A DNA stretch of 64,000 bases from positions 9,264,206 through 9,328,205 of the forward strand of contig VXAZ01018984.1 in the NCBI GenBank assembly GCA_013399875.1, given 5' to 3'. Below are positions 1-13,444 of the stretch, piece after piece. The translations under genes were made by a program, and so were the position numbers. Source of the DNA: Gymnorhina tibicen. Taxonomy: Eukaryota > Chordata > Aves > Passeriformes > Artamidae. The notes below the pieces were generated by a model, which saw nothing but the letters and a program-made list of their open reading frames with translations, searched no databases and had not been told where the DNA came from. The first letter of the stretch is position 1, and the number at the start of each line of letters is the position of its first letter.

Positions 1-3000
1 CGTGCTGATGTCTTAATCACAAAAAAAAGGAATGCACAAATAATTTAGTAAAATAAGCAATATGGGCTAAGTCCCATGGCCTTTTGGACAGAGGAAAATA
101 GACCATTTTTCCCCAGGCAATTTTGGTTTTGCTCACACTTTCTTGGTATCTTAAAACCCACTGGTTACACCACTCAAGAATTACTATAGTATTGTCTGGG
201 CAATGTATATTCTCCTGCTATGGTTTAGGTTACCTTCCTTCCAGAAAATCTGCTGCATGAAACATTACTTTGCAAAAAGAGGGAGCAATTATTTTAACAA
301 TGTTTCTGCAAAGTAAAAGCTATTAGATTTCACTTGAACACTTTTAGTTGCACATTAGTGAAATGATACTGTCGCTTTAGGAAGTCTATCATTTGCTGCC
401 ATTAGAGACTTGCAGGCTGCCAGCTCCAGCAGAGCCCAGAATAATTTACACTGAAGTTATAATACCAGTACTGGTAGCAAACCAAAAGCATCTCCCTTGC
501 TGAATGGAATTCTGCCTCTTTCTTCAAGCACTGTAACATTTGGGGGCATATGTGAAGAAAAGTTTTATATTTAGCGTGCAATAAAACTGTCTTAGAATGC
601 GTATTTCTGAGGTTCTTCTCAGTACATCTGATAACTGTATGCAATATTTATGCTTGTGAGTGACAGTATTTACCACAGTACTGTATTTCCAATTAAATCC
701 TACTCGTCTACAGCATCGCTGTGTGAAGAATTGAGAGAGAATATCATGGGTGATCTAAAAGGCCTGGCAGTAGATTTTCTAGAGAAAGAGTGTTTTCAGG
801 CATTGTTCTAGAGGTAGGTAGCTTTACTCTTGTGTATCTTTGCTCACCTCAACTGTACTTTGCTTCAGGATTCATATATGAGGAAATATATGCCACCCTT
901 CAAGGAGAGACTGTAAGGCTTACAACCAAAGCAAATACTGGTGGTGAGCTGATGGGAGACAGGCAGTCATGAAGGACTGGGCATGGGAGAGTGGAAGACC
1001 TTCCAGACAATACTCAGAAATACCCATTTTACCTGTAAGTTAGTTGGCAACAATGCAGAAAGCTGACCTTACCTGTGCCTGTGCTTCACTAAAGAAGAGA
1101 AATAAACAGCCTCTAACTTCTTTCAAAGAATTAGGTTTTCTGATGAAAGTCCAAATTATGTTGCTTAAAGAAAAGTTTAATTATTTATTTTTTACCTTAA
1201 CCTCAAAAAATCACATTTGTTCCCAAAATTTTCTCCACAGACACTTTGAGACTACCAGATACACAGACAGGGAAACTACAGCAATGCACCCCCTCAGAAC
1301 AACACAGAACATGACTATTCTGAAATGCAGTTTTCACCTTAATTGAAACATCAGCTAATACTATGGTTCTTACTGAAGGAACTCCAATCTGGAAAAAAAT
1401 ATTACAAATACTTCCATAGGAAAATTTCTTATCAAGATTTTTAGTCATATATTGCTGTATTGTTACAGCTGGATGTGGTTGTGTATACCTTTTTTCTAAA
1501 CAGCTCCTTGGTTCTAAGCCTTTGAGGTTCATTAATCCTCTCATACTACGCACAATGTTGTTTTATGAGTAAGAAATATGATCCTCTTTTTGCTTTCCCT
1601 CACAAGAGCATCTGTACCTCATAAAAGATATCAAAGACAGTTCACTTACTGTATACTATCATTTTTATATAATATTTTTCTGGTGTCTGTGGGCATTGGC
1701 AGCTGTAAGTCTGCAATGGAAAGAAATTAACTTTTCAGCTGCATCACATAACTAACGGTAGCTAAAGGAATCATACTTGTCCTAGTGTCTGTAATTTCTG
1801 TGTGGGCTACAGTTTGCAACACATAGACACTTGTCTTCCAAAGCAATGGCATTAAGCAATAACATCTATTAATAGAGCATTTTTTGTATTTCTTTTTACC
1901 CTCCTGAAAACAGACAAAGATGGGGAGCAAAGCTTATACAGTATCAAAAGTAATGTGTTACTTTTGACATGAAAGATGAGAGAAAAACTAAGACTTCTAT
2001 GGGACTCTGAGGATATCTCCCCATAGGATATTATTAGCCTTTGACAAAAACTTCCATTTAATGAAATCTGTTTACAGAAAAAAAAATTATTATTCAATAT
2101 TATGTTTTCAAGTCCAAGAGCAATAACTCATATCTGACAGAAGCTATTAAGCAGTATTCAAAATGAAAGTAAAATAGTGAAAGTTAGAAAATCATTACGA
2201 GCCTAGTCTGAGCAACATTTATTGAATCCATTCATGGACTTCTGCAGATGCCTTGCAGCACAGAGGTAAAATTCCATGTCCAAACAAAACCTGTGAAATA
2301 CATAAGTCCCCATTAGCTCTCAAAATAGAATGTACATGATATTTAGGGCTTGCATACACTCTGCACAATGTTGAATTTCATTTTCAGAGAAAAAAAAAGG
2401 TAAGAAGTGTTGTACTGCCTAAAAGTTCCCTATTTAAACTCTTTTCTGTGCATAATATATAATTTCTATTCATGGCAGTTACTCAGACATTTCTCTAGAA
2501 AATTTAATTCAACTACAGAGTAACTCCCTCTGTTGTTAGCAGAGAAAGCCTAATGCCATGTTTGCTTCAAAAGAAAGAATATAAAGCAAACCCTTTTTCT
2601 GTGGCATGACAATGGATCCTTCATGGTTTGTTGCAAAATTACGTTATAGTAACATAGTTAATAAATTATGTCTCTTAGTGAAAACTACCATCCAGCTATG
2701 CTGAAATAGTTATGCACATAAGCAAACTTTTCCATGGAATAAGGAGACATGAACTCTACTCTTGTTTGCTTTTTCATTCTCTTTTTCATAAGTTCTTATT
2801 GATGAGAAAAGATCAAGAGTAGAAATGAGCTGGTTTTATTATGTGTGGCCAGTTAGACCATGAGTTTGTATTGGCTCCAGAATGACAACAGTCCTGCCCA
2901 AAAGTGCTACTTTTGCATGTGTGTATTGTGCATGTGATTTAATTTTGGCTGTCCTTATGAAATCATATTGGATGGAGTGAGCCCTGATCTTTGACAGCAG

Positions 3001-6000
3001 CACTGCATAAAAGTTATTCAAATTCTGTAGTAGTGTTATATTTATATTGCTTTTTACACTCTTTATAGCTTCTCAAATGTTCTGCATGTTACTAAAATCA
3101 TCCTCTTTTTTATCTGGTCTGGAAATTTATTAAACAACATAGTGGTTAAGGTCTACAAAAAACTGGTTTGTATTTTATGATGGTAATAGCCTTTCTTTTT
3201 TCTTCTTCAAGGAACCAGCATTAAAAAACCCCTTATAATAATCTGTAGTTTGCTTCCACATTGCACCATCCAGATCTAGATTCACACTGGTGCTGAAGTA
3301 TTATTACTATTTTAGAAGATAACATACAGAAGAATATTACTGAAATAATGAAACTTAATAAATAACTTAATTATAAATTATCAAAGAGAAGTAGAAAGAA
3401 ACTTAAACAAAGAAAGGAAATCTAATGCTCATGGAATTCTTATTGTGAATAAATTAGCCTCTCATATTTGTAAATAAGGTGGAATTTATCTTCTACCACC
3501 TTCTTCCAAAAGTAGGGAGCAGGTGGCTATGTCATATTGGGGAAGGAAAACAGCAGTGGGAACACTCCATTTATTAGCATTATTCATAAACTTTCTATCA
3601 CGAGGAGCATTGCACCGCTCACTCTTCAGCATCAGGGTATGAAAAGCGCACTCAGGCTTCAAAAATCAATGACAACTTGCCCTCTACCCACCGCTTTTCT
3701 ATGGCAAGTAGCAAAAAAGCCGCTCCTAAAACTCAGCATGCCATTTTTTAATTCGCAGTTATGTTTCCACTTGAAGAGACAAGCCAAAACAAACTATTCC
3801 TCTCTGAGAAGCACCATGGGAATAAGTACCCTCCCAACTTCAATAATTATTAGGCAAGAGTGTTTCTCCATTCCCTCTTCCACTGAAAATACAACGTATT
3901 TTTAAGGACAAGCTTGTGTTCTGCTTCCCTGTTTGCATAATTCACAGATGTCAACCTGCAGGTTGGCTGTGTCCAGCAGAACCCCAGCTTTGCTTTTTTG
4001 TGTCAGGTTGAGCCCTTTCACAGCTGTGTTGCCACAGAAATTGCAGGTGAGGTTCAACAGCCAGAACGGTGTAAGCATTAGTACAACCTTTCTCAGCTGA
4101 GCATGTGCGTCTATTTCTGACCATTATTTTACCATTTACAGCAACTGCAGTTAACCATAAAGAAAAGTCTAACAGCTGTTTTCAAGTCATTCAGACCTCC
4201 ATCATTTCATTCCTCAAAACAAACAAGAATGAGTACATTTACAAAACACACTCCTTGTAACTATCAAGGTTTATAAAGGAAGTAAATTTATCCTGATTCT
4301 CCATAGTCATATGGCCATAAAAGTGGAAAATTATTTTCCAGATACCATGTAACACATTGTGAAAATGTGTTCCTCTGACTGATTGGTGGTATAAATTATT
4401 CAACTGAATTCTGTCAGCTTTATACTGTATTTATACAGTCTTTATTTCTGTCTTTTAAGCACCAAATATATGGTGACACTTGCAAGGAAACCAGTGACAG
4501 AATCCTGAATGAAATCAGAATGTGTAGTGATTAATGTACCGTCATCCAAAATAAAAGACCATTTGGCAGAAGGAGAAATGAGAGTGGCACAGCTCAGAAT
4601 ACATACTGTGATGAGCCTACACAGAACTTCATTATGTCAGAGGACCGAGATGAGAAAGAGATGTTCCCTAGACTCAGCAGCAGCACCAATTATGTGCCAA
4701 GTGTTTTAGATAGCCACAGGGATATTTATGGCATAACCATACAGCCTAAACAGATTTCAAGCTAAAACATTGGCTGAAATAACCACTGATGAGCTTGCTC
4801 TTCAAGATAGGAATGATCAATTTACTTTTCAAGAGGAGAATATTTTCTTTCCAGAGCCCTGCTTTGTGCTGGTCATATCCTCATGCCTAAGGGAACACCT
4901 TACAGGGAGTTGACTGTTTTCAACTGGTGAATGAATCTTCCCTGTGTGAAACTTTTCTTTCATAGGTGATGATACATAATTGATTTAATTCTTAATTCTC
5001 AAAATTGATTAAGTGTATCTGAAACATGAAAAGTTTTCACAAGATAAGAGGTTCATTTGACATGAGTCCATCAAAACTATTGACAATTGTGTACCATTTA
5101 TTCACAACAGTTGAAACTTTAGTGTTTGCAGAGTAAGTAAATAAGTATCTCATAAGCACAGCTAATTACAGGTGCTTCTGGAAAATTTCTGCTTTCTTTA
5201 ATAAACTGTTTCTATTTCTATGAGCACCCAGAATCTTCTACTTCTGGTTCACACAGGAGAAAAGCTTTAGAAATTTCTAACATACGGTCTGTCTGAGTTT
5301 CCTCTCTCAATTTTGCAGTGAATTAAAAATAGTGGACTCAATGACAGAATTAATGAAACAAGTTAGGAGCCTATTTTCCTGTGGTGGCGTGGTGCCTGTT
5401 TTGAGTGGGATCATATTTAGATTTTGCTCAAGGAAGTTCTTAAAAGGGACCAGAAATATTATACTGTTCTGTATCTACTTTTCCATGTCAATTAAAACCT
5501 ATATTTCTTTCTTGGTTTTCTTCCATTTATCCATGAAAGGTTTCAAGCCACATCATTTTACTAAGTTTTATATCTGTCTGAGAATCTTCTCTTTGATATT
5601 TCTTTATAACGCATTGAATACTAATTTCTAGATTGATATTCTTTCATTAGACTTATCTATCTCTTATTCCTGCATTTTCCCACCATTTCATGAAGGAATT
5701 GGGTTCAGTCAGTTTTCTCTTCCCTTCGTTCTTTCCTTCTTCCTGGACAGGGAAAATGGGTTTTCTAGGGCTTACTTTGAGTCCAGCACTATCTTCTCCA
5801 CCTGAGTATTCCCAGGAGATCAGCCTGTGCATAACTGATGTGATAGTTATCAAATGGTGAGACTAATGTAAAAGATCTTTTTGAAAGTTGAGTTAAATCA
5901 GGTTTATTTATATTCTTCAGCTTCACAAAGTTTACATTCTTTATTGCTTTTACAAGAAGCTTTCTGCAAGTGCATGTAAAGTCTGTGAAGAAACTTTTCC

Positions 6001-7418
6001 CTTGCCTCTGGAATGCCATTGGGGGCCACAGAAATAAAGAGTAACTCTCAGATGAATAGTACCTCTGTTTTTTTAATAAAGGATTCTATGTCACCAAGGG
6101 AAAGAACATTATTTGCACTGTTTTCCTGTTTTATTGTTTAATACCTCAAAACTTTAACCTCTTGATTTCTATCCTTCAACAAACACTTTGTTAGAGCAGT
6201 CTGCTCGTTAAACTGCTCATAAAGGTGCAATCATCTTGTGAAGAAAATAAGCACTAGTGCTCAATTTAAACAATAAAAATGTATATTGAAAAAGAAAACT
6301 CACTCAAAACCAGAAAAAATGCAGTAGCACTGCACTCACAATAACAAAACTCAGATTCACTTGGAACAAGAAAATAATTTTAGTAAACATCCGTATTATT
6401 CTGTTCCATAAATATGGCACTCATACTCTGCTGAAGAGGCAGCTATGAAGAACCCTTCTGCTGGAAGTACAATGTGCTACAGACCTCTGACATGTCTGTC
6501 CAGTGCAAGTGAACAAGCTTCAAGAAAGAAAAAGTGAACAAATCTAACTGCTGATGGAGAGTATCACAAGAAAGGCACCCATTAAAATTCAAGTTGTTCA
6601 GTCATGGGAATGTGGATAGAAGAGTCTGCTACTCTGAAACTCTGCTACCCTGAAAAGACTCAAGTTTGCTGCTTTTCAGAAGGCCAAACTAAAAAAAACC
6701 CACATGCTTTATTCCAGATGAGTGATACAAGGACGATGGACAGAGACCTTCTTCTAAGTAATCTCTCATAGTTGTGATACAAGCACCTATAAGGAGAAAA
6801 TCACAAAGAATTTGACTGTTTCAAAAAACAATTAATGTTAAATCTGGAGAAAGTGGCTTGTTTCCAGGACTTTACTTCTCTTTACAGTGTCTATATAGAG
6901 TGTCCAGTGTGCTCTAACGAGTACCTGTTGCTAAATTTCATGTTGAGATACATACAGAACAATCGGAAAAAAATTGTCACACTTAGCTGGTTTTGCTGTT
7001 CAGTTTTGGACTCATAAAGGTGCTGAGCAGTGCATAAAGATTTCACCATTTGTGATTGCACTTTATTTTATTATCCACAAAAGATTGATGTTAAAGTAAT
7101 GTATTAAGTTTGGGGATAATATGAATGCAGTCTTCAAAATTCAAAAACAGTTTTCTTAAACTCTTAACATCAAAATGACAGCACTGTGAAGCTTTAATTA
7201 ATTTCATAGGGCTGCAGTTTCAAAACTCTGCTACATATTTTCACATGGTGACTATTATTTGATCAAGATTTTCATGACTAAATTTCTCCAGTAAAACTTA
7301 AGTCTAAATTTTCTGAGCATCAAGTAGTTTCATTGACTTTCATTATGTATCAGTGCTGAAAATGAATATAACTTTTCCTTACAGTTTTGATGCAATTTGA
7401 CTGTGAGAAACAACAGCT
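1..7418. other. AT-rich unannotated stretch
   Basis: No exon, RNA gene or dispersed repeat that I recognise is visible. The two longest open frames (122 codons on plus at 3537-3905 and 116 codons on minus at 1203-1553) have no recognisable domain and no flanking splice pattern that convinces me, so I treat them as chance. Small local structures are a 16-base inverted repeat at 4424-4439 (6-base arms, 4-base loop) and a pyrimidine-rich run near 5718-5748. Old, diverged repeats could be hidden here and would need a repeat-library search. Confidence 0.6.
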
Positions 7419-7555
7419 AAGGCATTAGCTCAGTTGATTGGAACATGGTGCTAATAATGTCAAAGTCATGGGTTTGATCCCTGCATGGCCCATTCACTTA
7501 ACAGTTGGACTTGGTGATCCTTGTGAGTCCCTTTCAGTTCAAAGTATTCTGTGAT
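7419..7555 (+). mobile_element. tRNA-Ile-derived SINE with CR1-like tail (TguSINE1 type)
   Basis: The first 74 bases (7419-7492) align along their whole length with tRNA-Ile(AAU). They contain the A-box region (TAGCTCAGTTG), an anticodon loop CTAATAA with AAT at 7453-7455, and the B box GGTTTGATCCC at 7471-7481. A tail follows (about 7504-7555) that resembles CR1 3' ends: a GACTTGGTGATCC-like segment, then GTCCCTTTCA and a terminal ATTCTGTGATT. A tRNA-Ile head fused to a CR1-type 3' end is the known structure of TguSINE1, a passerine SINE thought to be mobilised by CR1 reverse transcriptase. It is not a working tRNA gene: at least three of seven acceptor-stem pairs (1-72, 2-71, 4-69) are broken and the B box carries a C-to-T change. 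I saw no clear target-site duplication. It places the sequence in a passerine lineage. Confidence 0.87.
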
Positions 7556-7749
7556 TTATTAGTCTAAAATCCTCTTAACCAGGTTGATGTGTCTTGCGTT
7601 TCTCTAGCAATGTTGTATCAGGTGCATTGCTCCCTTGATTATTAAAAAAATTTTTAAAATAACATCTTCCTTAAGAATGTGTTTTCTAAGCCTCTCACAA
7701 ATTTATATAAATATTAAATAAGCAGCATTTTGCCTGTGAAAATTAGCTA

Positions 7750-7860
7750 AGTATGAATCTTTTAATTTTATAGAAGAAGAAATCAGGATACTGTGAAATT
7801 AAATGGCTTGTCCAAAGACACACAAGGAATCAAAATTAAAGGTCAGTTCATGGGCAAAGC
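7750..7860 (-). mobile_element. MIR SINE fragment
   Basis: Read on the minus strand, the order of blocks follows the core of the mammalian-wide interspersed repeat: a GTGTGTCTTTGG block, then a CAAGCCATTTAATTTC block (as in 'ggcaagttacttaacctc'), then a CCTGATTTCTTC block and TATAAAATTAAAA (as in 'cagtttcctcatctgtaaaatgg'). The tRNA-related 5' part is poorly preserved or absent. MIRs are ancient amniote SINEs, so high divergence is expected. A 60-codon open frame over it (7803-7985) is not meaningful. Confidence 0.7.
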
Positions 7861-9519
7861 AAGAAATCCTTCTGCCATTAAATTGGTGGAATGAAGCCAG
7901 GATCACAGTAAGACCTTCAACTGTTCAGCATTTGCTGGGGTGGGTTTTAATCTGCATGTTCCTCACACATTTCAAGGGCTTCTGAAGTCTTGAATACATA
8001 GGATCATAAATGACATAAAAAGGAAATTTAAGGTATTAATTTCACAGAAAACAATGCACATGTATCCTTCAATCGTTTTGACTCCTACATGAAGAGCCCC
8101 CTCTCCAGTTATTGTGCACTCCAGGCAGAATGGTATATTCAGAATATGCACATATTTATTAAGTGAAGCAGCTTTCATAAAATGTCAGTGTTTTGGCCAA
8201 AAATTGATATTTTGAAAAATTTTCCCTACTTAATAAATTTAAGTAACTTGAACACACTGCTCTGTCTATAACACACTAACGTAAGAATTATTTATACTGG
8301 CATTAGGGCAGTGTCAAGAAAATACAACGATCTGTAAAACAAGTCTCAACCTTTAGGAATTTATGTAGTGAATTATTTTGATGTAGTGCTGGTTATTGTT
8401 TTCAGAGCTTCCCTCTTTTGTCTGTATTGATTATTTGACATGTGCAAGATCATTAACGATCATTCTAAATGAATGTAACATCAAAATAACTTTATCAGTA
8501 TAAAAACATCGGACTAACCATCTTAGAACTGCAGACTTTAAACCCTGAATAAGTGTTTAAGAGACCAAGATGGGAGGGAGGATCTTACTAGCTGTATATC
8601 TCTTTTGTAGCAGGTGCGCTTTATGGTGCATCTTGCTGCTTTTATCCTTGAATTGTTTCGACAGAGGCCACTCCTGGGGTGTGCTGAGGGCCTTCTGTGG
8701 GACAGCAGGGCATGTGGGCAATGCTGCACTGACAGCCCCCCAGCTGAGGTGTGAAATCAGGACACAGACAAGCTGTTCACCAGAAATGAGGACCTTTCCT
8801 GTTCCACAGGGCATTTGCAGGCACAGTCAAGCAGCTGGTTCAGCAGCTGGGTTCAGTTAGTTCGTAACTTCCTACATGCTTTTCAGAATAGGTTTATTAA
8901 TTCTGTATGTAACATCCTCTACATTCCTTAGCTATAAAAGGGCAGTTAGAGTAGTCAGCTTCTTCACCCTTCACCACTTTAAATTTTTTATATTTTAAAC
9001 TCTCCAGAATTATAAGTATGAACAGTGTCTTGCATAATGTGGTTTCAGTCTCAGCTGGGATCTTGCTCAGAAACAACAGTACTAGAACACTGTACACAAC
9101 CACATTACACAGAGTAGTAATATGTCTCTTTAACCTCTGAAATAGAGATAGAAGTCATATTTGGAAGTGATTTCTAAATGAAATGTGTAAGTCAAATATG
9201 TGCACATGTTGTACACTGAAATGTTAAGCCTGCAAAGTAAAGCTTTCAACAGATAGGAGGTACTGGGACTAGAACTGCTTGTACATTTTGCACTACAGCA
9301 TTTTCTTTAATAATATATTGACTGATTTTCTAGAGAATCCTTCCAGCATTCGGTTGAAAGTACTTGCTTAACAGGTTTTGAATTTTCTCTTTACTAGTTG
9401 ATGTACCCCTTGTACAGCACACTCACTTTTGTCCTCTGCTGAATACAGAACAAGCATCCTCACAGTCTTTTCTATGATACTACTCTTAAATTATCCACAA
9501 GCTTGTCTTTGCTCATTTT
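7861..9519. other. Unannotated stretch with a small GC-richer patch
   Basis: No recognised gene or repeat. The patch at about 8570-8860 is GC-richer than its surroundings and is open for 96 codons on plus and 85 on minus. The plus frame begins with a strongly hydrophobic segment, but the protein matches nothing I know. Confidence 0.5.
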
Positions 9520-9592
9520 AGTAACTCCATGAAGCAAACACATGTTAACAATTCCATTTTAGAATAGTGAGAATCTAAGGCATGCCCTAAAG
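9515..9592 (-). mobile_element. Possible MIR remnant
   Basis: On the minus strand a GCCTTAGATTCTCACTATTC block is followed by TAAAATGGAATTGTTAAC and then a TGCTTCATGGAGTTACTAA block. This keeps the order of the MIR 3' half (the 'cctcagtttcctcatctgtaaaatgggg' block, then the 'acctcatagggttgt' block). The match is short and diverged and would need a profile search to confirm. Confidence 0.45.
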
Positions 9593-11464
9593 ATAAAACT
9601 TCCTACTGTCTTTTAATGTTACCTCTCCTCTTTGTCCAAACTTCCAGCAGGCAAGGTAAGATTAAGTAGGTCGTCACACAGAAAGGCTGCCACTGATACT
9701 GAAGTCAAATCTCCCCATTCAATTTTTCTTTTATTCTCTATTTAGGCACAAAACATTATGCACTTATGAAACATTGCATGATGCATGGTAATAAATAATT
9801 TTAATAAATTCTTGTAATGATAATGATAAATCATAAATTATCTTATGTTTTAATTTCCTTGGGTAAATATATTGAAGCACAACATTTCATTTTCACTGCT
9901 GACCTGGGGTGAGAGTACAGCAGCATGACATTTACAACAGATTCTTCAGCTGTAATTACCAAAGAGTTAATATATCAATTTAATTAAAATCCCATAGTGA
10001 TGAACAGCATAAAGTATAAAAAAGAAGTTAACCCAGTCCAAAACAAATAAGAGGATCAAGGCAGTCAGTTGAGGCAAAATGAATTAGAGTACTTGTCTCA
10101 CCAGCTCAGAGGGTTTTCTCTTTGGAGACAGTCTCTCAAAAGGATATTCATTATTAGACAATACACAGGAATATTTGGAGTACCAAAATGAAGAAAGAAA
10201 AAAAAATGCAGTTTGGATTTTCTACTTGGTGAAAAAAAAGTCTGTTGTTCCCATCAAGATCATTTCCTGATAAAATGAAAACTAAAGACATGTTAAGTCT
10301 TGCTGAAATTCCATCTACTGAATACACTGTAGAACTTGTAGTCCAAATTCCTGTAATTTCTAGACCAATCAGTCAACCCTGGATATTGTCAAGCTTCTCA
10401 ATATCTTGCTAACAGTTACTGCTGCTGCAGTTCTTTCTGTCTGAGACACTACTCTCATTTAGCAGATTAAGAGTGGCCAAAGTCAATTAACATCAGCAGA
10501 AGAGAGCTGATGTACATCAACAGAAAATTCTTCTGCCATTAAAATCTAACATCTGAGATTTCCCTTAATTCAGTCAAATTTTTATTTCTTCTTCCTATCT
10601 TAAGAGCAATCCATCCTTTACATTTTGCTGAAGTAAAATATTAATTTTTCTTCAATATCATTTTATATAGCAGAGAGAATGAGTATTTGAGAGCTGCAGT
10701 GGGGAAGATGCATTTAAACATGCAATTTGAGGCTTGGAGCAGGGAGAAAAGCAGAAGCAATTGCAAAAACCACAGCAAAACCTAGTGGATTTCCTTGTGA
10801 AGCATGAATTCAAATCTTAAGACACAAGCCTGACAAATAGACTTTCCTCTCCAAACAGTAGCACATTCAAGGATCAGGTCATGGATCATAACGAGAAAAA
10901 TTTTGACATATAAAATATCAGTAAGATTTGGTAAATGCCTAAATGGATCATTTTTTACTTCTTCCCCTTTTGAAAGTTTCTACGATCTCTTATTACATGA
11001 CGGGTACGTAGATGATTTATCTCACCTATCATTAAGCTGATTCACTATATTGACTCCTTCTATCAGATTAAGGTAATCACTGACTTGAAAATGCTTTCAA
11101 CAGTTCTAAAGACTTACATACAATAAACCACATGTTAAATGAAACCAACATGAAAAGTTGTAGCGAAATCCAGGACTAGGTTAGGTGCCAAGGAGCAATA
11201 CTGGGAGCTTTCAGAACAGGATCCAAGATAACTAATATGCTAAGCACAGAGCCAAATGTACCCTACAGCACAGCTGAGAGGACCAGCAATAGGAAATGCT
11301 GCTGGGAGCAATCTGTGTCTTAAATGTGGCCCCTGGGTTTACAGTGCAGATATCTGGGCCTGTGTTCACTCAGATGTACTTGGCTCCAAAGCTGAGTGTG
11401 GTTTTCTGAGGACAGAAGGATACATCTTTTTTAAAAATCAATCAGATGTCAGACTTTTTGAATT
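9593..11464. other. Unannotated AT-rich stretch
   Basis: No gene or dispersed repeat seen. The part at about 9775-9865 is especially AT-rich, with many short AATAAAT/TAAATTA words. Open frames are all short. Confidence 0.55.
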
Positions 11465-11530
11465 TGCTATTAGAGTTGATTCGAACCAGCAACTCTAACG
11501 TGAACAAAGAGTTTTAACTACAAGGCTATT
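11465..11530 (-). mobile_element. tRNA-like SINE relic (MIR-like head)
   Basis: Read on the minus strand there is an A-box-like block (TAGCCTTGTAGTTAAAAC) and, about 35 bases on, a B-box-like block (CTGGTTCGAATCAACTC). This resembles the tRNA-related promoter of MIR-type amniote SINEs, which begin with 'tagcctagtggttaa' and contain 'ggttcgaatccc'. No SINE body could be followed beyond it, so the family is uncertain. Confidence 0.42.
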
Positions 11531-13444
11531 TTACTTGGAAGACCCTAGAAATCAAAACAGAGCCAACAGTCTTTCAGCTCAGATCTGGCTTTCCCTTTCC
11601 AGACAAGTGTTCCAGGTTATGGATTCATCCTCAAGTTCACTCTTTCTCCCTGACCTAGGAAATGATTTTTTACTGCGACAGAATTTCAACAAGAACAGAG
11701 ATGTCCTTGTTCAGTGTTACTTATGGCTGGTGTCTGAAGATCCCTCTTCTACCTTGGAAGGAAAAAAGTAGTTTTATACATGATCAGACACACAGTGGAA
11801 CTGAACTTTAAGTCTCCCACTTTATAGATAAATTCTCTAAATACTTGGTAATCAAACAAACAGGGTTCACACCAAGAGTAGGAGCAGTCATCACTGGATT
11901 TGGGAACATCATTCTGGGTGCAGATTACAAGTATTCTGAGATTGCTTCCTGGATTGACCTTCTCAGGGTGTTTGTAAAGAAGTTGTTTCTGGCTGCTGTG
12001 CAGGGCTGAGATAATACCAGCTGGACAACTGCCTTAATATCAGCCGGACATCCTGTCAAACCCTTTGCATTTCTATGAACATACAAACAAAGTTGTATGA
12101 AAGTTGTCCAAGAACGACCATGCTACTGGAACTTAAGCACCTCTGGGTGTAAAGAGCACTTAAACTGAAATTTTCATGTCATAGCTTTGAACCTTGGCTC
12201 CTAAACTTCACTGAGGTTCTACTCTAGGCAATTTAAATTTGGGGTTAGCTCTCTCTATTTCTAAAATATCCAGTAGTAGTAGTTCTAAAGCCCATGAAGA
12301 ATTATTCTCTGGAAAATGCAGTTTTCTGTTTACTCTATTTTTCTTTATGTGAATATCGCTCAAGTACAGTATATTTTACTTAATTTCTGCAATAAAACTT
12401 GCAGGATTTTTTTCTGAAAAAATTTGTTCAAATAAAATCCAAGTTTTGCTATGCAAAATAGCTCAACTGCTATTATTTTTATTATTATTGTATGCAAGTA
12501 TTCAGTTGATTCTTAAAGGACATCATCAAGTCACAGTCTTTATTACCCCAGGGTTCCAAACACATATTTACACTTCCTCTTTTTTTTCTTCCTTCTGGCC
12601 AGCTCACTGAGTGGAATCCTTTGTTCAGCTGAGATGTACTTATCACAGGAAGTGGAGAGTGGGAGGAAAAAGCAGCTTTAAAACATTCTGTACTGGAAGT
12701 AATGTGGGCCTAGTCTTTAGATGCTGTTAAAATTTATTTTGGTTCCAGCACTCTCCAAGGATCTGCTTCTTAGTGGAAGTGAACTGAAGCAGTGTCTCGA
12801 TGTCTCCTCCTCTCCTGTCAGCCCCCCAGGATTCGGTAGAGAACCAAGCAGGATTTTATGCTTGAAAGACTCCTCAGACGGCAATGCTTTCTAGGAGTTT
12901 GATAAGGCAGAAAAAGCATGTTGGTGGTGTTGCATTACACTGTTTATTTAATTTAAAAAATCTGAATTTATACCTCTAAAATCTTGTTAATTACAAAAAT
13001 ACCAGTCATTTTTTGAAAAGCTCTGTGAATCCATATCCCATCTGCACAGCTAAGACAACAGCTGATACTCCTATAACATAATTTCCTTTCAACATTTCCA
13101 ACATTGCTTATTCTTGATGGATTTTTTATGATTATAAATATATATTCTAGTTTTGTCATCTTAGCTACCCTGCACTCGCTTATGCATTTTAACAATTTGC
13201 AACATTCTATCTATACAAAGTCATAATTTTCCAAGGCATTCCTATTTCTGTTATCTCATAGAATAAATCTTTCCCCCAGTTTCAGTTTGTATCTTAAATC
13301 TAAGTCCTGATGGACACTTTGTTTTACCACTGTCCATGTGTTGGGGATGTAATAAAATTAATCCCATCAGTCCACAACAAGATTTTAAACAACTTCCAAG
13401 AATTTGAGAATCTCTCATGGGAGATCTAATGAGATGCATCGACC
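11531..13444. other. Unannotated stretch
   Basis: No gene or repeat recognised. A 78-codon frame at 11535-11771 has no recognisable domain. A short T- and A-rich run lies near 12474-12490. Confidence 0.55.

Noticed and set aside
3537..3905. 122-codon plus-strand ORF as a gene
   Set aside because: No homology is recognised, there is no codon-like signal I can judge by eye, and no convincing promoter or splice context.
7419..7492. Functional tRNA-Ile gene
   Set aside because: The acceptor stem has several mismatches, the B box is mutated, and a CR1-like tail follows directly; it is a SINE.
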